From positions 1-27,665 of the forward strand of contig UQYP01000015.1 in NCBI GenBank assembly GCA_900545335.1: a stretch of DNA of 27,665 bases, in the 5' to 3' direction. The notes beneath the pieces were generated by a model. That model saw only the letters and a program-made list of their open reading frames with translations, had not been told where the DNA came from and made no database searches. The position numbers and the translations under genes were made by a program. This document shows, in pieces, positions 1-8,082 of this stretch. This stretch comes from an uncultured Sutterella sp. GTDB taxonomy: Bacteria; Pseudomonadota; Gammaproteobacteria; Burkholderiales; Burkholderiaceae_F. Numbering within the stretch: the first letter of the stretch is position 1; the number at the start of each line of letters is the position of its first letter.

Positions 1-407
1 TGACCGCTGCGGATAGCATCGGCTAAGGCATACATTCTTTCTCGGGTTTCTTCGATTTCTCTGAAATGAGGACTTCTCGGATCGGACGAGCGCAGTGAGG
101 TATGCAAGGCCTGTCTTTTTTCTGAAGCATTGACAAAATCGCCTTCAACCATTTTTCTTTGCGCATCCAAAAGCTTTAAGCCACGCGCCTTTTTTAGGAG
201 ACTTTCATACTCAGCGTCACTTAAGCGTTGACGGCCGATATTGAGTCTGATGTTGCAGGCGGTTAATTCACAATCTGATCGGGTGTCGGACAAAAATGCA
301 ATGCTGCCGGTCATGGTTTTACCAATATAAAAAACAAAGCGTCTAAATACTCGACGCTCACAATGAATATACGTGTCATTGTACGTTGGGGATTTTTGCC
401 TTGCCAC
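1..407 (-). CDS. Unrecognised protein, N-terminal part only (runs off the left edge)
   Basis: An open frame on the minus strand begins with GTG at 407 and stays open for 135 codons to the window edge. An AGGGAG ribosome site lies just upstream of the GTG, which is why I prefer it to the in-frame ATG at 314 (no Shine-Dalgarno seen there). The protein is basic and mostly soluble-looking. It starts with a Tyr/Arg/Phe-rich stretch and continues into a charged helical part containing EYESLLKKARGLKLL and later SSDPRSPHFREIEETRERM. I see no signal peptide, membrane segment or known catalytic motif and cannot name a family. It is divergent from the heptose operon. The C-terminus is missing, so length and function stay open. 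Confidence 0.55.
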   Translation of the reverse strand, partial: MARQKSPTYNDTYIHCERRVFRRFVFYIGKTMTGSIAFLSDTRSDCELTACNIRLNIGRQRLSDAEYESLLKKARGLKLLDAQRKMVEGDFVNASEKRQALHTSLRSSDPRSPHFREIEETRERMYALADAIRSG

Positions 408-430
408 TGAAACTCCCTGAAAATAACTAT

Positions 431-460
431 TAGATACAGCTTTTTCAGGCAAAAAGACAA
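431..460 (-). promoter_or_regulatory. Candidate promoter for the leftward unknown gene
   Basis: On the minus strand TTGTCT (455-460) and TATCTA (431-436) are separated by 18 bp and sit about 25 bp upstream of the GTG start at 407. This fits a sigma-70 pattern loosely. No comparably clear promoter is visible for the rightward heptose operon in the same 99-bp gap. Confidence 0.3.
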
Positions 461-506
461 TCTGATGCTTAAAATTGGCGAAAAATGCTAAATAAAGGAT
501 ATTAAC

Positions 507-1463
507 GTGGCTAACTGTTTCAGCCAAAAGAAGATTTTAGTTGCTGGCGATGCCATGCTTGACCGCTACTGGTTTGGCGACGCCAACCGTATTTCCCCTG
601 AGGCCCCTGTCCCCGTTGTTCGCATCACCCGTCAGGAAGAGCGATTGGGCGGCGCAGCAAATGTCGCATTAAACATTTGTGCGTTGGGAGCCGGAGCTAA
701 ATTATTATCCGTCGTTGGGTGTGACGAAGCCGGTACTACCGTTGAACGCCTTTTAAACGAAAAAGGCATTGAACCTCATCTTCATCGCGATCCTGATCTC
801 AAAACAACGGTTAAATTAAGAATTGTCGCCCGTCAGCAACAGATGCTGCGCGCAGACTTTGAAAATCGACCGACCACTGCAGTCTTGGCTAAGCACCTCA
901 GCGAATATGAAAAGTTAATTGATGACTGTGAAGTCGTTGTTTTATCAGACTACGGCAAAGGCGGACTCGATCATATTGCCCGCATGATTGATTGTGCGAG
1001 AAGAAAAAATATTCCCGTTCTGATCGACCCCAAAGGCAGCAACTATGACCGCTATCGCGGCGCCACAGTGATCACGCCGAACCGTTCAGAGCTTGCCCAG
1101 GTTGTGGGCAGCTGGAGTAGCGAAGAAGAACTCACCCGTAAAGCGCATGCGCTGCGCAAAGAGCTTGATCTTACCGCTTTGCTTTTAACTCGAAGCGAAG
1201 AGGGCATGACCTTATATACAGATTCCGGTGAAAAAACCATCCCTGCTCAGGCGCTTGAAGTCTATGATGTCTCCGGTGCGGGCGATACAGTCATTGCCGT
1301 TATGGCCACGATAATGGCTATGGGTGAAAGTCTTGAAGAGTCTATGCGTATAGCCAACCGTGCCGGCGGTATTGTTGTCGGCAAATTGGGCACTGCCACG
1401 GTCAGTTTTGAGGAACTTTTCCCCAATGGCTATGAGGATCTTTTTGCAGGAGAAAAATTGTGA
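507..1463 (+). CDS. rfaE1: D-glycero-beta-D-manno-heptose-7-phosphate kinase (RfaE1/HldA)
   Basis: This kinase phosphorylates D-glycero-D-manno-heptose 7-phosphate at C1 in the cytoplasm, an early step to ADP-heptose for the LPS inner core. The 318-residue protein is a complete PfkB/ribokinase-family domain. It has an N-terminal AGDAMLDRYWFG segment (13-24), the LGGAANVA substrate-binding motif (48-54) and the C-terminal DVSGAGDT signature (254-261) with the catalytic Asp at 260. It lacks the nucleotidyltransferase half found in fused E. coli HldE; that activity is supplied by rfaE2 three genes downstream. The start is GTG at 507 with AAAGGATA before it. The stop overlaps the next gene's GTG, and all four genes overlap by about 4 bp, so they form one operon. 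Confidence 0.93.
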   Translation: MANCFSQKKILVAGDAMLDRYWFGDANRISPEAPVPVVRITRQEERLGGAANVALNICALGAGAKLLSVVGCDEAGTTVERLLNEKGIEPHLHRDPDLKTTVKLRIVARQQQMLRADFENRPTTAVLAKHLSEYEKLIDDCEVVVLSDYGKGGLDHIARMIDCARRKNIPVLIDPKGSNYDRYRGATVITPNRSELAQVVGSWSSEEELTRKAHALRKELDLTALLLTRSEEGMTLYTDSGEKTIPAQALEVYDVSGAGDTVIAVMATIMAMGESLEESMRIANRAGGIVVGKLGTATVSFEELFPNGYEDLFAGEKL

Positions 1464-2494
1464 GCATCATTGTTACGGGGGCAGCCGGCTTTATCGGCGC
1501 CAATAATGTACTGGCTTTAAACAAACGCGGTTACACCGACGTCATCGCTGTTGACAACCTCACGCATGCTGACAAATTTAAAAATCTGGCCGAATGTCAG
1601 ATCAGTGATTATTTTGATAAGCGTGATTTCATTGAACTCGTTCGTGCGCGCAAAATTGCCAAACCTGAAGCCATTTTCCATCAAGGCGCCTGCTCCGATA
1701 CGATGGAAACGGACGGCCGCTACATGATGCAGAATAACTACCGCTATACGCTGGAGTTATTTAACTGGGCTCAGGAGCTTGGGATTCCGATGATTTATGC
1801 CTCTTCGGCTGCCACTTACGGCGCAAGCACGACCTTTGTGGAAGATCCCCGCTTTGAAGGTCCGCTTAATGTCTACGGCTATTCCAAATTCCTCTTTGAC
1901 CAGGTGCTCAGAGCAAAGCTTGCCAAAGGCGAAGTCAAGGCTCCGGTGATCGGTCTGCGTTACTTTAACGTGTATGGGCCGCACGAGCAGCACAAAGGCC
2001 GTATGGCCAGTGTCGCCTTCCATCAATTTTTCCAATTCCGTAAAGACGGCTATGTTCGTCTTTTTGAAGGCTGCCTCGGATACGGCAATGGTGAACAGGA
2101 ACGCGACTTCGTTTATGTAGACGATGTCATTGCTGTCAATCTGCACTTTTTCGATAAACCGGTCACGGGAATTTATAACTGCGGCACGGGTCGCGCCCAA
2201 CCGTTTAATGACGTCTCCTTAGGCGTTGTCAATGCTTTGCGCACCCACGCAGGTAAAGACAAAGTGACTTTGGAAGAAGCGGTTAAAGCAGGCTTTATCC
2301 GTTACATTCCTTTCCCCGAATCATTGAAAGGCAAATATCAGGCCTACACTCAAGCCGATCTCACCAAGCTTCGTGCCGCAGGCTGTGATGTTCACTTCAG
2401 AAGCGTAGAAGAAGGTACCGCTAATTACGTGGCCGATCTTTTAACGCGCTACCAAGATGTCAGCTCCGATCCCACGATCGCCGAGGCAAAATGA
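1460..2494 (+). CDS. rfaD: ADP-L-glycero-D-manno-heptose 6-epimerase (RfaD/HldD)
   Basis: This enzyme inverts C6 of ADP-D-glycero-D-manno-heptose to the L-glycero form used by LPS heptosyltransferases. The 344-residue protein is an extended short-chain dehydrogenase. It has the NAD(P)-binding GAAGFIGAN loop near residues 7-15, HQGACSDT (74-81) typical of this epimerase, and the catalytic Y139-x3-K143 pair in VYGYSK. Length is slightly above the usual 310-335, with an extra C-terminal tail of about 10 residues. The start is GTG overlapping the rfaE1 stop, which implies translational coupling. The end overlaps gmhB by ATGA. Confidence 0.93.
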   Translation: MSIIVTGAAGFIGANNVLALNKRGYTDVIAVDNLTHADKFKNLAECQISDYFDKRDFIELVRARKIAKPEAIFHQGACSDTMETDGRYMMQNNYRYTLELFNWAQELGIPMIYASSAATYGASTTFVEDPRFEGPLNVYGYSKFLFDQVLRAKLAKGEVKAPVIGLRYFNVYGPHEQHKGRMASVAFHQFFQFRKDGYVRLFEGCLGYGNGEQERDFVYVDDVIAVNLHFFDKPVTGIYNCGTGRAQPFNDVSLGVVNALRTHAGKDKVTLEEAVKAGFIRYIPFPESLKGKYQAYTQADLTKLRAAGCDVHFRSVEEGTANYVADLLTRYQDVSSDPTIAEAK

Positions 2495-3057
2495 CATTGA
2501 AAAAGGCTGCTTTTTTGGATCGTGACGGCGTGATCAACATTGATCACGCCTATGTGCACACGCCTGAAGAATTCACTTTCATTGACGGCGTTTTCGAGGC
2601 TTGCCGAAAACTGCAGTCTGCGGGTTATCTGCTCATCATTGCTACAAACCAAAGCGGCATCGGGCGAGGTTACTACAGCGAAGAGGATTTCTCTCACCTT
2701 TGCGGCTGGATGAAAGAACAATTTAAGCAGCAAGGCGTGTGCATTGATGACATTTTTTTCTGCCCGCATCATCCGCAAAAAGCGCTTGAAAAGTATCGCT
2801 GTGACTGCAACTGCAGAAAGCCCAAGCCCGGAATGCTTTTAGCAGCTAAAGAGAAGTGGTCCATTGACATGAAAGCCAGCCTGATGGTGGGTGACAAAGC
2901 CGGTGATATGCAAGCCGCTCTAGCCGCAGGCGTAGCCACTCGAATCCTTGTCGGCAAAGACGGTCTTGTCCGCCCCCAACCCATTGAAGAATCTACCCAC
3001 ACGGCCCAAAATTTACTAGAAGCTGTGAATCTCATCATTACGGAACCCTCTTTATGA
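2491..3057 (+). CDS. gmhB: D-glycero-beta-D-manno-heptose-1,7-bisphosphate 7-phosphatase (GmhB)
   Basis: GmhB removes the 7-phosphate from heptose 1,7-bisphosphate between the kinase and adenylyltransferase steps. The 188-residue protein is a HAD phosphatase with FLDRDGVIN (nucleophile D10, acid/base D12), the TNQSGIGRG segment (52-60) and MVGDKAGD late in the chain. The zinc-binding loop of this family is present: CPHH at 91-94 and CDCNC at 104-108. Length matches the family. It overlaps rfaD by 4 bp and rfaE2 by 4 bp, so supply of all three steps is coupled. The isomerase gmhA is not in this window. Confidence 0.92.
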   Translation: MTLKKAAFLDRDGVINIDHAYVHTPEEFTFIDGVFEACRKLQSAGYLLIIATNQSGIGRGYYSEEDFSHLCGWMKEQFKQQGVCIDDIFFCPHHPQKALEKYRCDCNCRKPKPGMLLAAKEKWSIDMKASLMVGDKAGDMQAALAAGVATRILVGKDGLVRPQPIEESTHTAQNLLEAVNLIITEPSL

Positions 3058-3563
3058 GCACCAGACTTCCAGCCCCGGACTTTGAAAACAAAATCACCGA
3101 TATGGAGCATCTGCAGGAACGGGCTTCAGCACTGCCTCATCCGGTTGTCATGACCAACGGTGTTTTTGATATTTTGCACAGAGGACACGTCACGTATCTG
3201 GCACAGGCCAGAGCCCTCGGAGCCAGTCTTGTGGTAGCGATCAATTCGGATGCCTCAGTCAAAATGCTCGGCAAAGGCGATGAGCGTCCCATTAATACAC
3301 AAACGGACAGGGCTGCGGTCTTAGCAGCACTCGAGAGCGTTGATTTAGTCGTCGTTTTTGAAGAAAAGGTGCCGCTTAAAGCCGTAGAAACCGCCCATCC
3401 GGATATCTATGTGAAAGGGGGCGACTATCGGATTGAGGATTTACCGGAAGCCAAACTTGTGGCTACCTGGGGTGCCAAGACCGTAACAGTACAATTTGAG
3501 CACCAGCGCTCCACCACAGCTCTTTTGCAAAAAATCAGTCATCTCAACCTTCAAAAAAAATAG
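3054..3563 (+). CDS. rfaE2: D-glycero-beta-D-manno-heptose 1-phosphate adenylyltransferase (RfaE2/HldC)
   Basis: This enzyme transfers AMP from ATP to heptose 1-phosphate, giving ADP-D-glycero-D-manno-heptose, the substrate of RfaD. The 169-residue protein is a cytidylyltransferase-like domain. The NGVFDILHRGH motif (35-45) carries the HxGH nucleotide-binding signature (HRGH, 42-45), and a conserved VKGGDY lies further on. It corresponds to the C-terminal half of fused HldE, here a separate gene as in many betaproteobacteria. It is the last gene of the operon and is followed at once by a terminator. Confidence 0.92.
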   Translation: MSTRLPAPDFENKITDMEHLQERASALPHPVVMTNGVFDILHRGHVTYLAQARALGASLVVAINSDASVKMLGKGDERPINTQTDRAAVLAALESVDLVVVFEEKVPLKAVETAHPDIYVKGGDYRIEDLPEAKLVATWGAKTVTVQFEHQRSTTALLQKISHLNLQKK

Positions 3564-3575
3564 CTTCTTTCTGAA

Positions 3576-3614
3576 AAAAAAAGGCTCTGAATTTTCCATC
3601 TTCGGAGCCTTTTT
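3576..3614 (+). terminator. Rho-independent terminator after the heptose operon
   Basis: AAAAAAGGCTC pairs with GAGCCTTTTT across an ATTTTCCATC-containing loop, directly after the rfaE2 stop. The stem carries an A-run on the 5' side and a T-run on the 3' side, so it could work in both directions, although no leftward gene is nearby. Confidence 0.85.
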
Positions 3615-3718
3615 CATGTTTCTGTTCGAATATTAGGGTTTCTCCTATACCCCGATAACTCACTGAATATTTTAGGAAAATTAATAAATTATTTTATTTG
3701 TTTACTTATTAATATCTT

Positions 3719-3728
3719 TTGTCGACAA
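3719..3728. promoter_or_regulatory. Palindromic operator candidate TTGTCGACAA upstream of the lyase operon
   Basis: This perfect 10-bp palindrome sits in the AT-rich 210-bp gap before the ASL-like gene. The identical palindrome with the same 3' AAT-type flank occurs at 15474-15483, between the GntR/FCD regulator and the second divergent Dcu carrier. The TTGT/ACAA half sites resemble operators known for FadR-family (FCD) GntR regulators. A strong -10/-35 pair is hard to place in this very AT-rich DNA, so where the site lies relative to transcription start is not certain. The rest of 3615-3824 shows only an imperfect ACCT...AGGT repeat near 3748-3763. Confidence 0.6.
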
Positions 3729-3824
3729 ATAAGAGTAAAGTTAAATTACCTGATTTTATTAGGTTAGTTTCTTTTTGCTAGTTATTTCAATTTTATTTTT
3801 ATTTTAATATTCAAGGAGTTAATA

Positions 3825-5222
3825 ATGGATAGTAAGTCTAGAAGCGGACGATTTGATTTGTCGGCAAATAAGTTGGTAGAAGATTTCAACGCCACGATCA
3901 TGATTGAGCAGCGTAACTGCCCCTTTGATATCAAAGGCTCTCAAGCTCATGCAACCATGCTCGGTCGTCAAGGCATCATCAGCAAAGAAGACGCCGAAGC
4001 CATTTGCAAAGGTCTTGATCAAGTGGCTCAGGAAATCCGAGACGGCAAATTTGTTTTCCGTACGGCCGATGAAGACATCCATATGGCCATTGAAAAACGC
4101 ATGACTGAAATCGTTGGTCCGGCCGGCGGCCGCTTACATACTGCCCGTTCCCGCAATGACCAAACCACGGTGACAACGAAAATGATGCTTCGGGCCACTA
4201 TCCGCGAGGTCCAGGGAGCCATTCGAGACCTTCAAAAAGAATGTGTGGAAATTGCCCAAAAGCATCTCGACGTTATCATGCCGGGCTACACCCATATGCA
4301 AACCGGCCAACCCATCCTCTTTTCTCATTGGATAATGGCTTACTTCTGGATGCTCGAGCGTGACTTTACCCGCTTTGACAACCTCTATGACCGTATGGGA
4401 CGCTGCCCGCTGGGCGCTGCCGCATTAGCCGGCACCGACTTCCCGATTGACCGGGAGTTTACAGCTAAAGCGTTGGGCTTTGATGCTCCGACGGAAAACT
4501 CAATTGATTCCGTAAGTGACCGCGACCATATGGTTGAATTCAATGCATGCGCCGCTATGTGCTACATGCATCTGAGCCGACTCTCGGAAGAGTTGGTAAC
4601 TTTCTCCACGCAGGATTTCAAATTCATTGAACTCTCGGACGACTTCTGCACCGGGTCTTCCATCATGCCGCAAAAGAAAAACCCGGACATCGCTGAAAAA
4701 ATCCGCGGTAAGACAGGTCGTGTCTACGGCAACCTCATGGCAATGCTCACCATCATGAAAGGCTTACCCCTGGCCTACAACACTGACCTCTCTGAAGACA
4801 AAGAACAGGTCTTTGATTCCATTGATACGCTTTTGGCAAGCCTGCGCATTATGACCCCTATGATTGCCAAGATGACAGTCAATGCCAAGAAGATGCGTCA
4901 AAACGCCGACTTGGGTTATTCCAATGCAACCGATTTGGCTGACTACCTTGCCCGCAAAGGAGTGCCCTTCCGCGAAGCTCACCACGTAGTGGGTTCTATG
5001 GTCAACTACTGCATCAAACACGGCAAGCGTTTGGACGACTTGACTCTTGAAGAATACAAGAGCTTTAACGACAAGATCGAAGAAGATATCCGACATGAAA
5101 TCGCTCTGGAAACCTGTGTCAAGGCCCGTAAGTCTTATGGCGGCACTGCCCCTGAAGCAGTTTCTCATCAACTGGACGTTGCCCGCACCGTATTGGAAAA
5201 CGAAGCTCAAAAACTTCAGTAG
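3825..5222 (+). CDS. Argininosuccinate lyase-family (ArgH-like) fumarate-releasing C-N lyase
   Basis: The 465-residue protein is a full-length member of the ASL branch of the aspartase/fumarase superfamily, whose members split an N-substituted aspartate by beta-elimination to fumarate and an amine. Visible motifs are SRNDQ (109-113), GYTHMQ with the catalytic T156-H157 pair, the signature loop GSSIMPQKKNP (277-287, catalytic Ser 279) and GGTAPEAV near the end. Two points speak against plain ArgH. The usual WGGRF start is reduced to SGRF, and the substrate motif normally YNKDxQEDKE reads YNTDLSEDKE (318-327), replacing Lys and Gln. It leads an operon with a dicarboxylate-type carrier and an MmgE/PrpD protein and has no arg genes beside it. 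AAGGAG precedes the ATG. Orthodox ArgH remains possible. Confidence 0.85.
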   Translation: MDSKSRSGRFDLSANKLVEDFNATIMIEQRNCPFDIKGSQAHATMLGRQGIISKEDAEAICKGLDQVAQEIRDGKFVFRTADEDIHMAIEKRMTEIVGPAGGRLHTARSRNDQTTVTTKMMLRATIREVQGAIRDLQKECVEIAQKHLDVIMPGYTHMQTGQPILFSHWIMAYFWMLERDFTRFDNLYDRMGRCPLGAAALAGTDFPIDREFTAKALGFDAPTENSIDSVSDRDHMVEFNACAAMCYMHLSRLSEELVTFSTQDFKFIELSDDFCTGSSIMPQKKNPDIAEKIRGKTGRVYGNLMAMLTIMKGLPLAYNTDLSEDKEQVFDSIDTLLASLRIMTPMIAKMTVNAKKMRQNADLGYSNATDLADYLARKGVPFREAHHVVGSMVNYCIKHGKRLDDLTLEEYKSFNDKIEEDIRHEIALETCVKARKSYGGTAPEAVSHQLDVARTVLENEAQKLQ

Positions 5223-5248
5223 ATCAATCTGAGTAAGGATTAAAAATC

Positions 5249-6583
5249 ATGGAAACCGATTTAAATTTCTGGCTGCAGCTTGCTGTAATGCTTGTCTGCA
5301 TCGGCGTCGGCGGACGCTTCGGCGGTGTGGGGCTTGGCGCCGCAGGCGGTTTGGGTGTGAGTATTCTTGTTTTAGGCTTTGGCCTTCAACCGGCTTCTCC
5401 TCCGGTCTCAACTCTTTTGATCATCGTGGCAGTGATTGCCTGCACCAGTATTTTGCAGGGTGCGGGCGGCCTGGATCTGTTGGTTCGTTTGGCTGAAAAA
5501 ATGCTTCGCAAGTGGCCCAGCGCCATTACGATTGTGGGACCGTTTGTCTGTTCACTCTTTGTCGTGTTATGCGGCACGGCCTATGTGGCTTTCGCCGTCT
5601 ACCCGGTGGTAGCCGAAGTTGCAGCCTCTGCTAAGGTTCGCCCGGAAAGACCGATCGCGGCATCGGTGATTTCTGCAGGCATCGCTGTGGTGGCTAGCCC
5701 CATGAGTGCTGCCATGGCGGCTTTGGTGGCAAGTCTAGCCATTTTGGATGTTTCTCTCATCCAAATTCTTGCAGTCTCCGTTCCGGCCTTTATCGTGGCA
5801 ACGTTTTGCACCTGCCTGTCTGTTTTCTGGAAAGGGACAGAACTTGAAAAAGACCCGGAATTTATCCGCCGCGTGCAATCCGGCCAATATCAGAAACTGG
5901 TTGTGACCCGAGACGACAAACCGTTTGAAGCGACTAAAGCTCAAAAGCTCTCCGTGGGCATCTTCCTTTTAGGTGTTGTGACCGTGATCATTTTCGGTAC
6001 GTTCAAAGAACTGCTTCCTTCATGGGAAGCCGCAGGCAAAGTCTCTACTCTGCCGATTCCTTCTTTGATTCAAATGATTATGTTGGCCTTCGGTCTCTTC
6101 ATCATCGTTTTCTGTAAGGTTCCGAGCAGTAAATTTGCTTCAGGCTCTGTGTTTGTTTCAGGCTTAATCGGTGTTGTGGGCGTCTTTGGTGTATCTTGGC
6201 TTACCGGTACATTCTTTGAGGCTTATAAACCCCTCTTTGTGGATCTCTTCACAAACATGGCTCAGTCCGCCCCGATGCTCTTCGGTATTGTGCTCTTTTG
6301 CTTCTCGGCTGTGATTTTGAGCCCCTCAGCAACAACCGCAGCACTCATGCCGCTTGGCGTTTCCATCGGTATCCCTGCTGGCTTACTCGTGGCTCTGTTC
6401 CCCGCCACGTGCGGCGACTTCATTATTCCGGGCGGCGCTCAAATCGGCTGTACGGCTTTTGACCGCACGGGTACCACCCGTCTCGGCAAATACGTTGTCA
6501 ACCACAGCTACATTATTCCGGGCTTTGTACATGTCATCTCGGGTGTGGCTGCCGGTTACTTCCTGAGCTTTATTTTCTTCTAA
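5249..6583 (+). CDS. Dcu-family anaerobic C4-dicarboxylate-type carrier, divergent subgroup (copy 1)
   Basis: The 444-residue inner-membrane protein aligns from end to end with DcuA/DcuB, with about ten or more hydrophobic segments and the family opening FWLQLAVMLVCIGVGGRFGG. DcuA/B exchange fumarate, malate or aspartate for succinate during fumarate respiration. Two normally conserved signatures differ. The GTGH/GTGN segment reads GTAYVAFAVYP, and the late PTYP motif reads IPGGAQIGCTAFDRTGTT. The same changes occur in the copy at 15714, so they define a subgroup that may carry another anionic substrate. It starts 26 bp after the lyase stop with AAGGA upstream, so it shares that operon. The likely role is uptake of the lyase substrate, release of product, or both. 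Confidence 0.88.
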   Translation: METDLNFWLQLAVMLVCIGVGGRFGGVGLGAAGGLGVSILVLGFGLQPASPPVSTLLIIVAVIACTSILQGAGGLDLLVRLAEKMLRKWPSAITIVGPFVCSLFVVLCGTAYVAFAVYPVVAEVAASAKVRPERPIAASVISAGIAVVASPMSAAMAALVASLAILDVSLIQILAVSVPAFIVATFCTCLSVFWKGTELEKDPEFIRRVQSGQYQKLVVTRDDKPFEATKAQKLSVGIFLLGVVTVIIFGTFKELLPSWEAAGKVSTLPIPSLIQMIMLAFGLFIIVFCKVPSSKFASGSVFVSGLIGVVGVFGVSWLTGTFFEAYKPLFVDLFTNMAQSAPMLFGIVLFCFSAVILSPSATTAALMPLGVSIGIPAGLLVALFPATCGDFIIPGGAQIGCTAFDRTGTTRLGKYVVNHSYIIPGFVHVISGVAAGYFLSFIFF

Positions 6584-6598
6584 AATGAAGTGACATTC

Positions 6599-6621
6599 GG
6601 AGTGAGCTTCAAGCTCACTCC
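6599..6621 (+). other. Perfect intra-operon hairpin without a T-run
   Basis: An 11-bp perfect inverted repeat (GGAGTGAGCTT paired with AAGCTCACTCC around one base; 8 bp plus a 7-nt loop is the realistic fold) lies in the 74-bp gap between the carrier and the MmgE/PrpD gene. No U-tract follows, so it is more likely an RNA-processing, stability or attenuation element than a full terminator. Confidence 0.6.
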
Positions 6622-6657
6622 AATGCTGGGATGAATACTTTTTTGAAGAGTCTTTTT

Positions 6658-8064
6658 ATGCAAACCGAAAATAAGCAATTGATTTCCGAACAGCTGGCAC
6701 GATTTGTTGTTTGGACAAAATTTGAAGATATCCCCGAGGAACTGGTCATTAAGGCTCAACGCCATATCCTTGACTCGGTCGGTGCCGGTATCGCCGGTGC
6801 CGTAAGCCCCGAAACCAAACTCCTCAACAAAGTGTTCGCCATTTGCGGAGAAACGGGCGGCAATGTCCCTCTCTGGGGCAAAGGCATTAAGGTGAGCGCC
6901 CGCAATGCCGCGTTAAGTAACGGCGTGTCTTCTCACACCTTTGAGCTTGACGATACAAACGGCTGTGACCATTCAGGCGCCGTTGTGGTACCGGCAGCCT
7001 TCGCTGCTTTAAGTCTTTGCGATCGTCCCATTGACGGTAAAGAATTTATCGTTGCCGTCACTTTGGGCTATGACCTCGCCCGCCGGGCTCTGGAATCATG
7101 CGGCGCCTACGAGCCTCATAATGGCGCGGGCTGGCACTCTACGGGCACGTGCGGAGTCTTTGGCGCCGCCGCTGCCGTAGGCCGCCTCTTAGGACTTGAC
7201 GTCGAAAAAATGCAGGCCGCTTTAGGGATTGCAACAAGCTTTGCCGCCGGTCAATGGTCATTCGTGCACGACGGTGCTCAAAATAAGCGTCTTCACGTGG
7301 GTAATGCCTCCCACGGCGGACTGCTTGCCTGTTTACTCGCCAGAGAAGGCTTCACGGGGCCTAAGATGGCTTTTGAAGAAGTCTGGGGCGGATTCTCGAA
7401 GACCTTCGCACCGACAAGCCAAGACCCGGAAGCCTGGCTGCGTGATTTAGGCAAGAACTGGAAACTCGGCCGCGTTTCCATTAAGCCTCATGCCTCCTGC
7501 AGAAGCTCTCACTCCTCAATTGATGCCGTCAATATCATTATGGATGCACACCAATTGATGCCGACCGATATTGAAAAAATCCATATCAAAATCAATCCCT
7601 TTGTCCACGGTATGTGCGGCGGCAGAAAATTGGATCCTATGCCGGCTGCTCAAATGAGTATTGCCTACGGAATCGCTGCTCGTCTAGTCTTTGGCGGCGC
7701 CAATTTAACAGCCTATACCCGTACCAATCGTCATGACCCGCGCATCCGTCAGGCAATGGACTTGGTTGAGTTTGAAATTGACAACACTCAAAAAGATGAA
7801 GACGAACCGATCGTGACGGTACTGACCCGAGGCGGCCAGAGCTACACAGAGCGCGTCGAATTCCCCCTGGGTGCTCCGCAAAATCCGGTAAGCGATGAAG
7901 CGTTAATGAGCAAATACCGTGATATCGCCGGTATGGTCTTTCCGCCTGAAGTGGTTGAAGGGATTGCCGATTTCCTTTTGCACCTGAAAGATCAACCCTC
8001 ACTTGACCCGGTTGTCAAACTTTTAGGCTCTAAACCCACTACTACGGCTCAATTTGACATTTAA
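6658..8064 (+). CDS. MmgE/PrpD-family protein (epimerase, dehydratase or decarboxylase type)
   Basis: This is a full-length (468-residue) MmgE/PrpD-fold protein. The family contains 2-methylcitrate dehydratase, cis-aconitate decarboxylase and iminodisuccinate epimerase, all acting on polycarboxylates. Landmarks are the HTFELDDT...DHSGAVVVP active-site stretch, GWHSTGTCGVFGAA, a Lys-containing NKRLHVGNA and IKPHASCRSSH. These match the Asp/Thr/His/Lys positions important in cis-aconitate decarboxylase, so it should be active. I chose ATG 6658, with GAAGAG about 10 bp before it, over ATG 6631, which has no useful ribosome site. None of the other 2-methylcitrate genes (prpB, prpC) is beside it. 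Its neighbours are a C-N lyase and a dicarboxylate carrier, which favours an epimerase or isomerase role over propionate metabolism. Substrate not determined. Confidence 0.85.
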   Translation: MQTENKQLISEQLARFVVWTKFEDIPEELVIKAQRHILDSVGAGIAGAVSPETKLLNKVFAICGETGGNVPLWGKGIKVSARNAALSNGVSSHTFELDDTNGCDHSGAVVVPAAFAALSLCDRPIDGKEFIVAVTLGYDLARRALESCGAYEPHNGAGWHSTGTCGVFGAAAAVGRLLGLDVEKMQAALGIATSFAAGQWSFVHDGAQNKRLHVGNASHGGLLACLLAREGFTGPKMAFEEVWGGFSKTFAPTSQDPEAWLRDLGKNWKLGRVSIKPHASCRSSHSSIDAVNIIMDAHQLMPTDIEKIHIKINPFVHGMCGGRKLDPMPAAQMSIAYGIAARLVFGGANLTAYTRTNRHDPRIRQAMDLVEFEIDNTQKDEDEPIVTVLTRGGQSYTERVEFPLGAPQNPVSDEALMSKYRDIAGMVFPPEVVEGIADFLLHLKDQPSLDPVVKLLGSKPTTTAQFDI

Positions 8065-8082
8065 TCCTTAAGTAGTGTCAAC

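Noticed and set aside
6658..8064. PrpD of the 2-methylcitrate cycle
   Set aside because: No prpB, prpC or acn-type partners are present, and the context is a C-N lyase and a dicarboxylate carrier, so the family-level call is safer.
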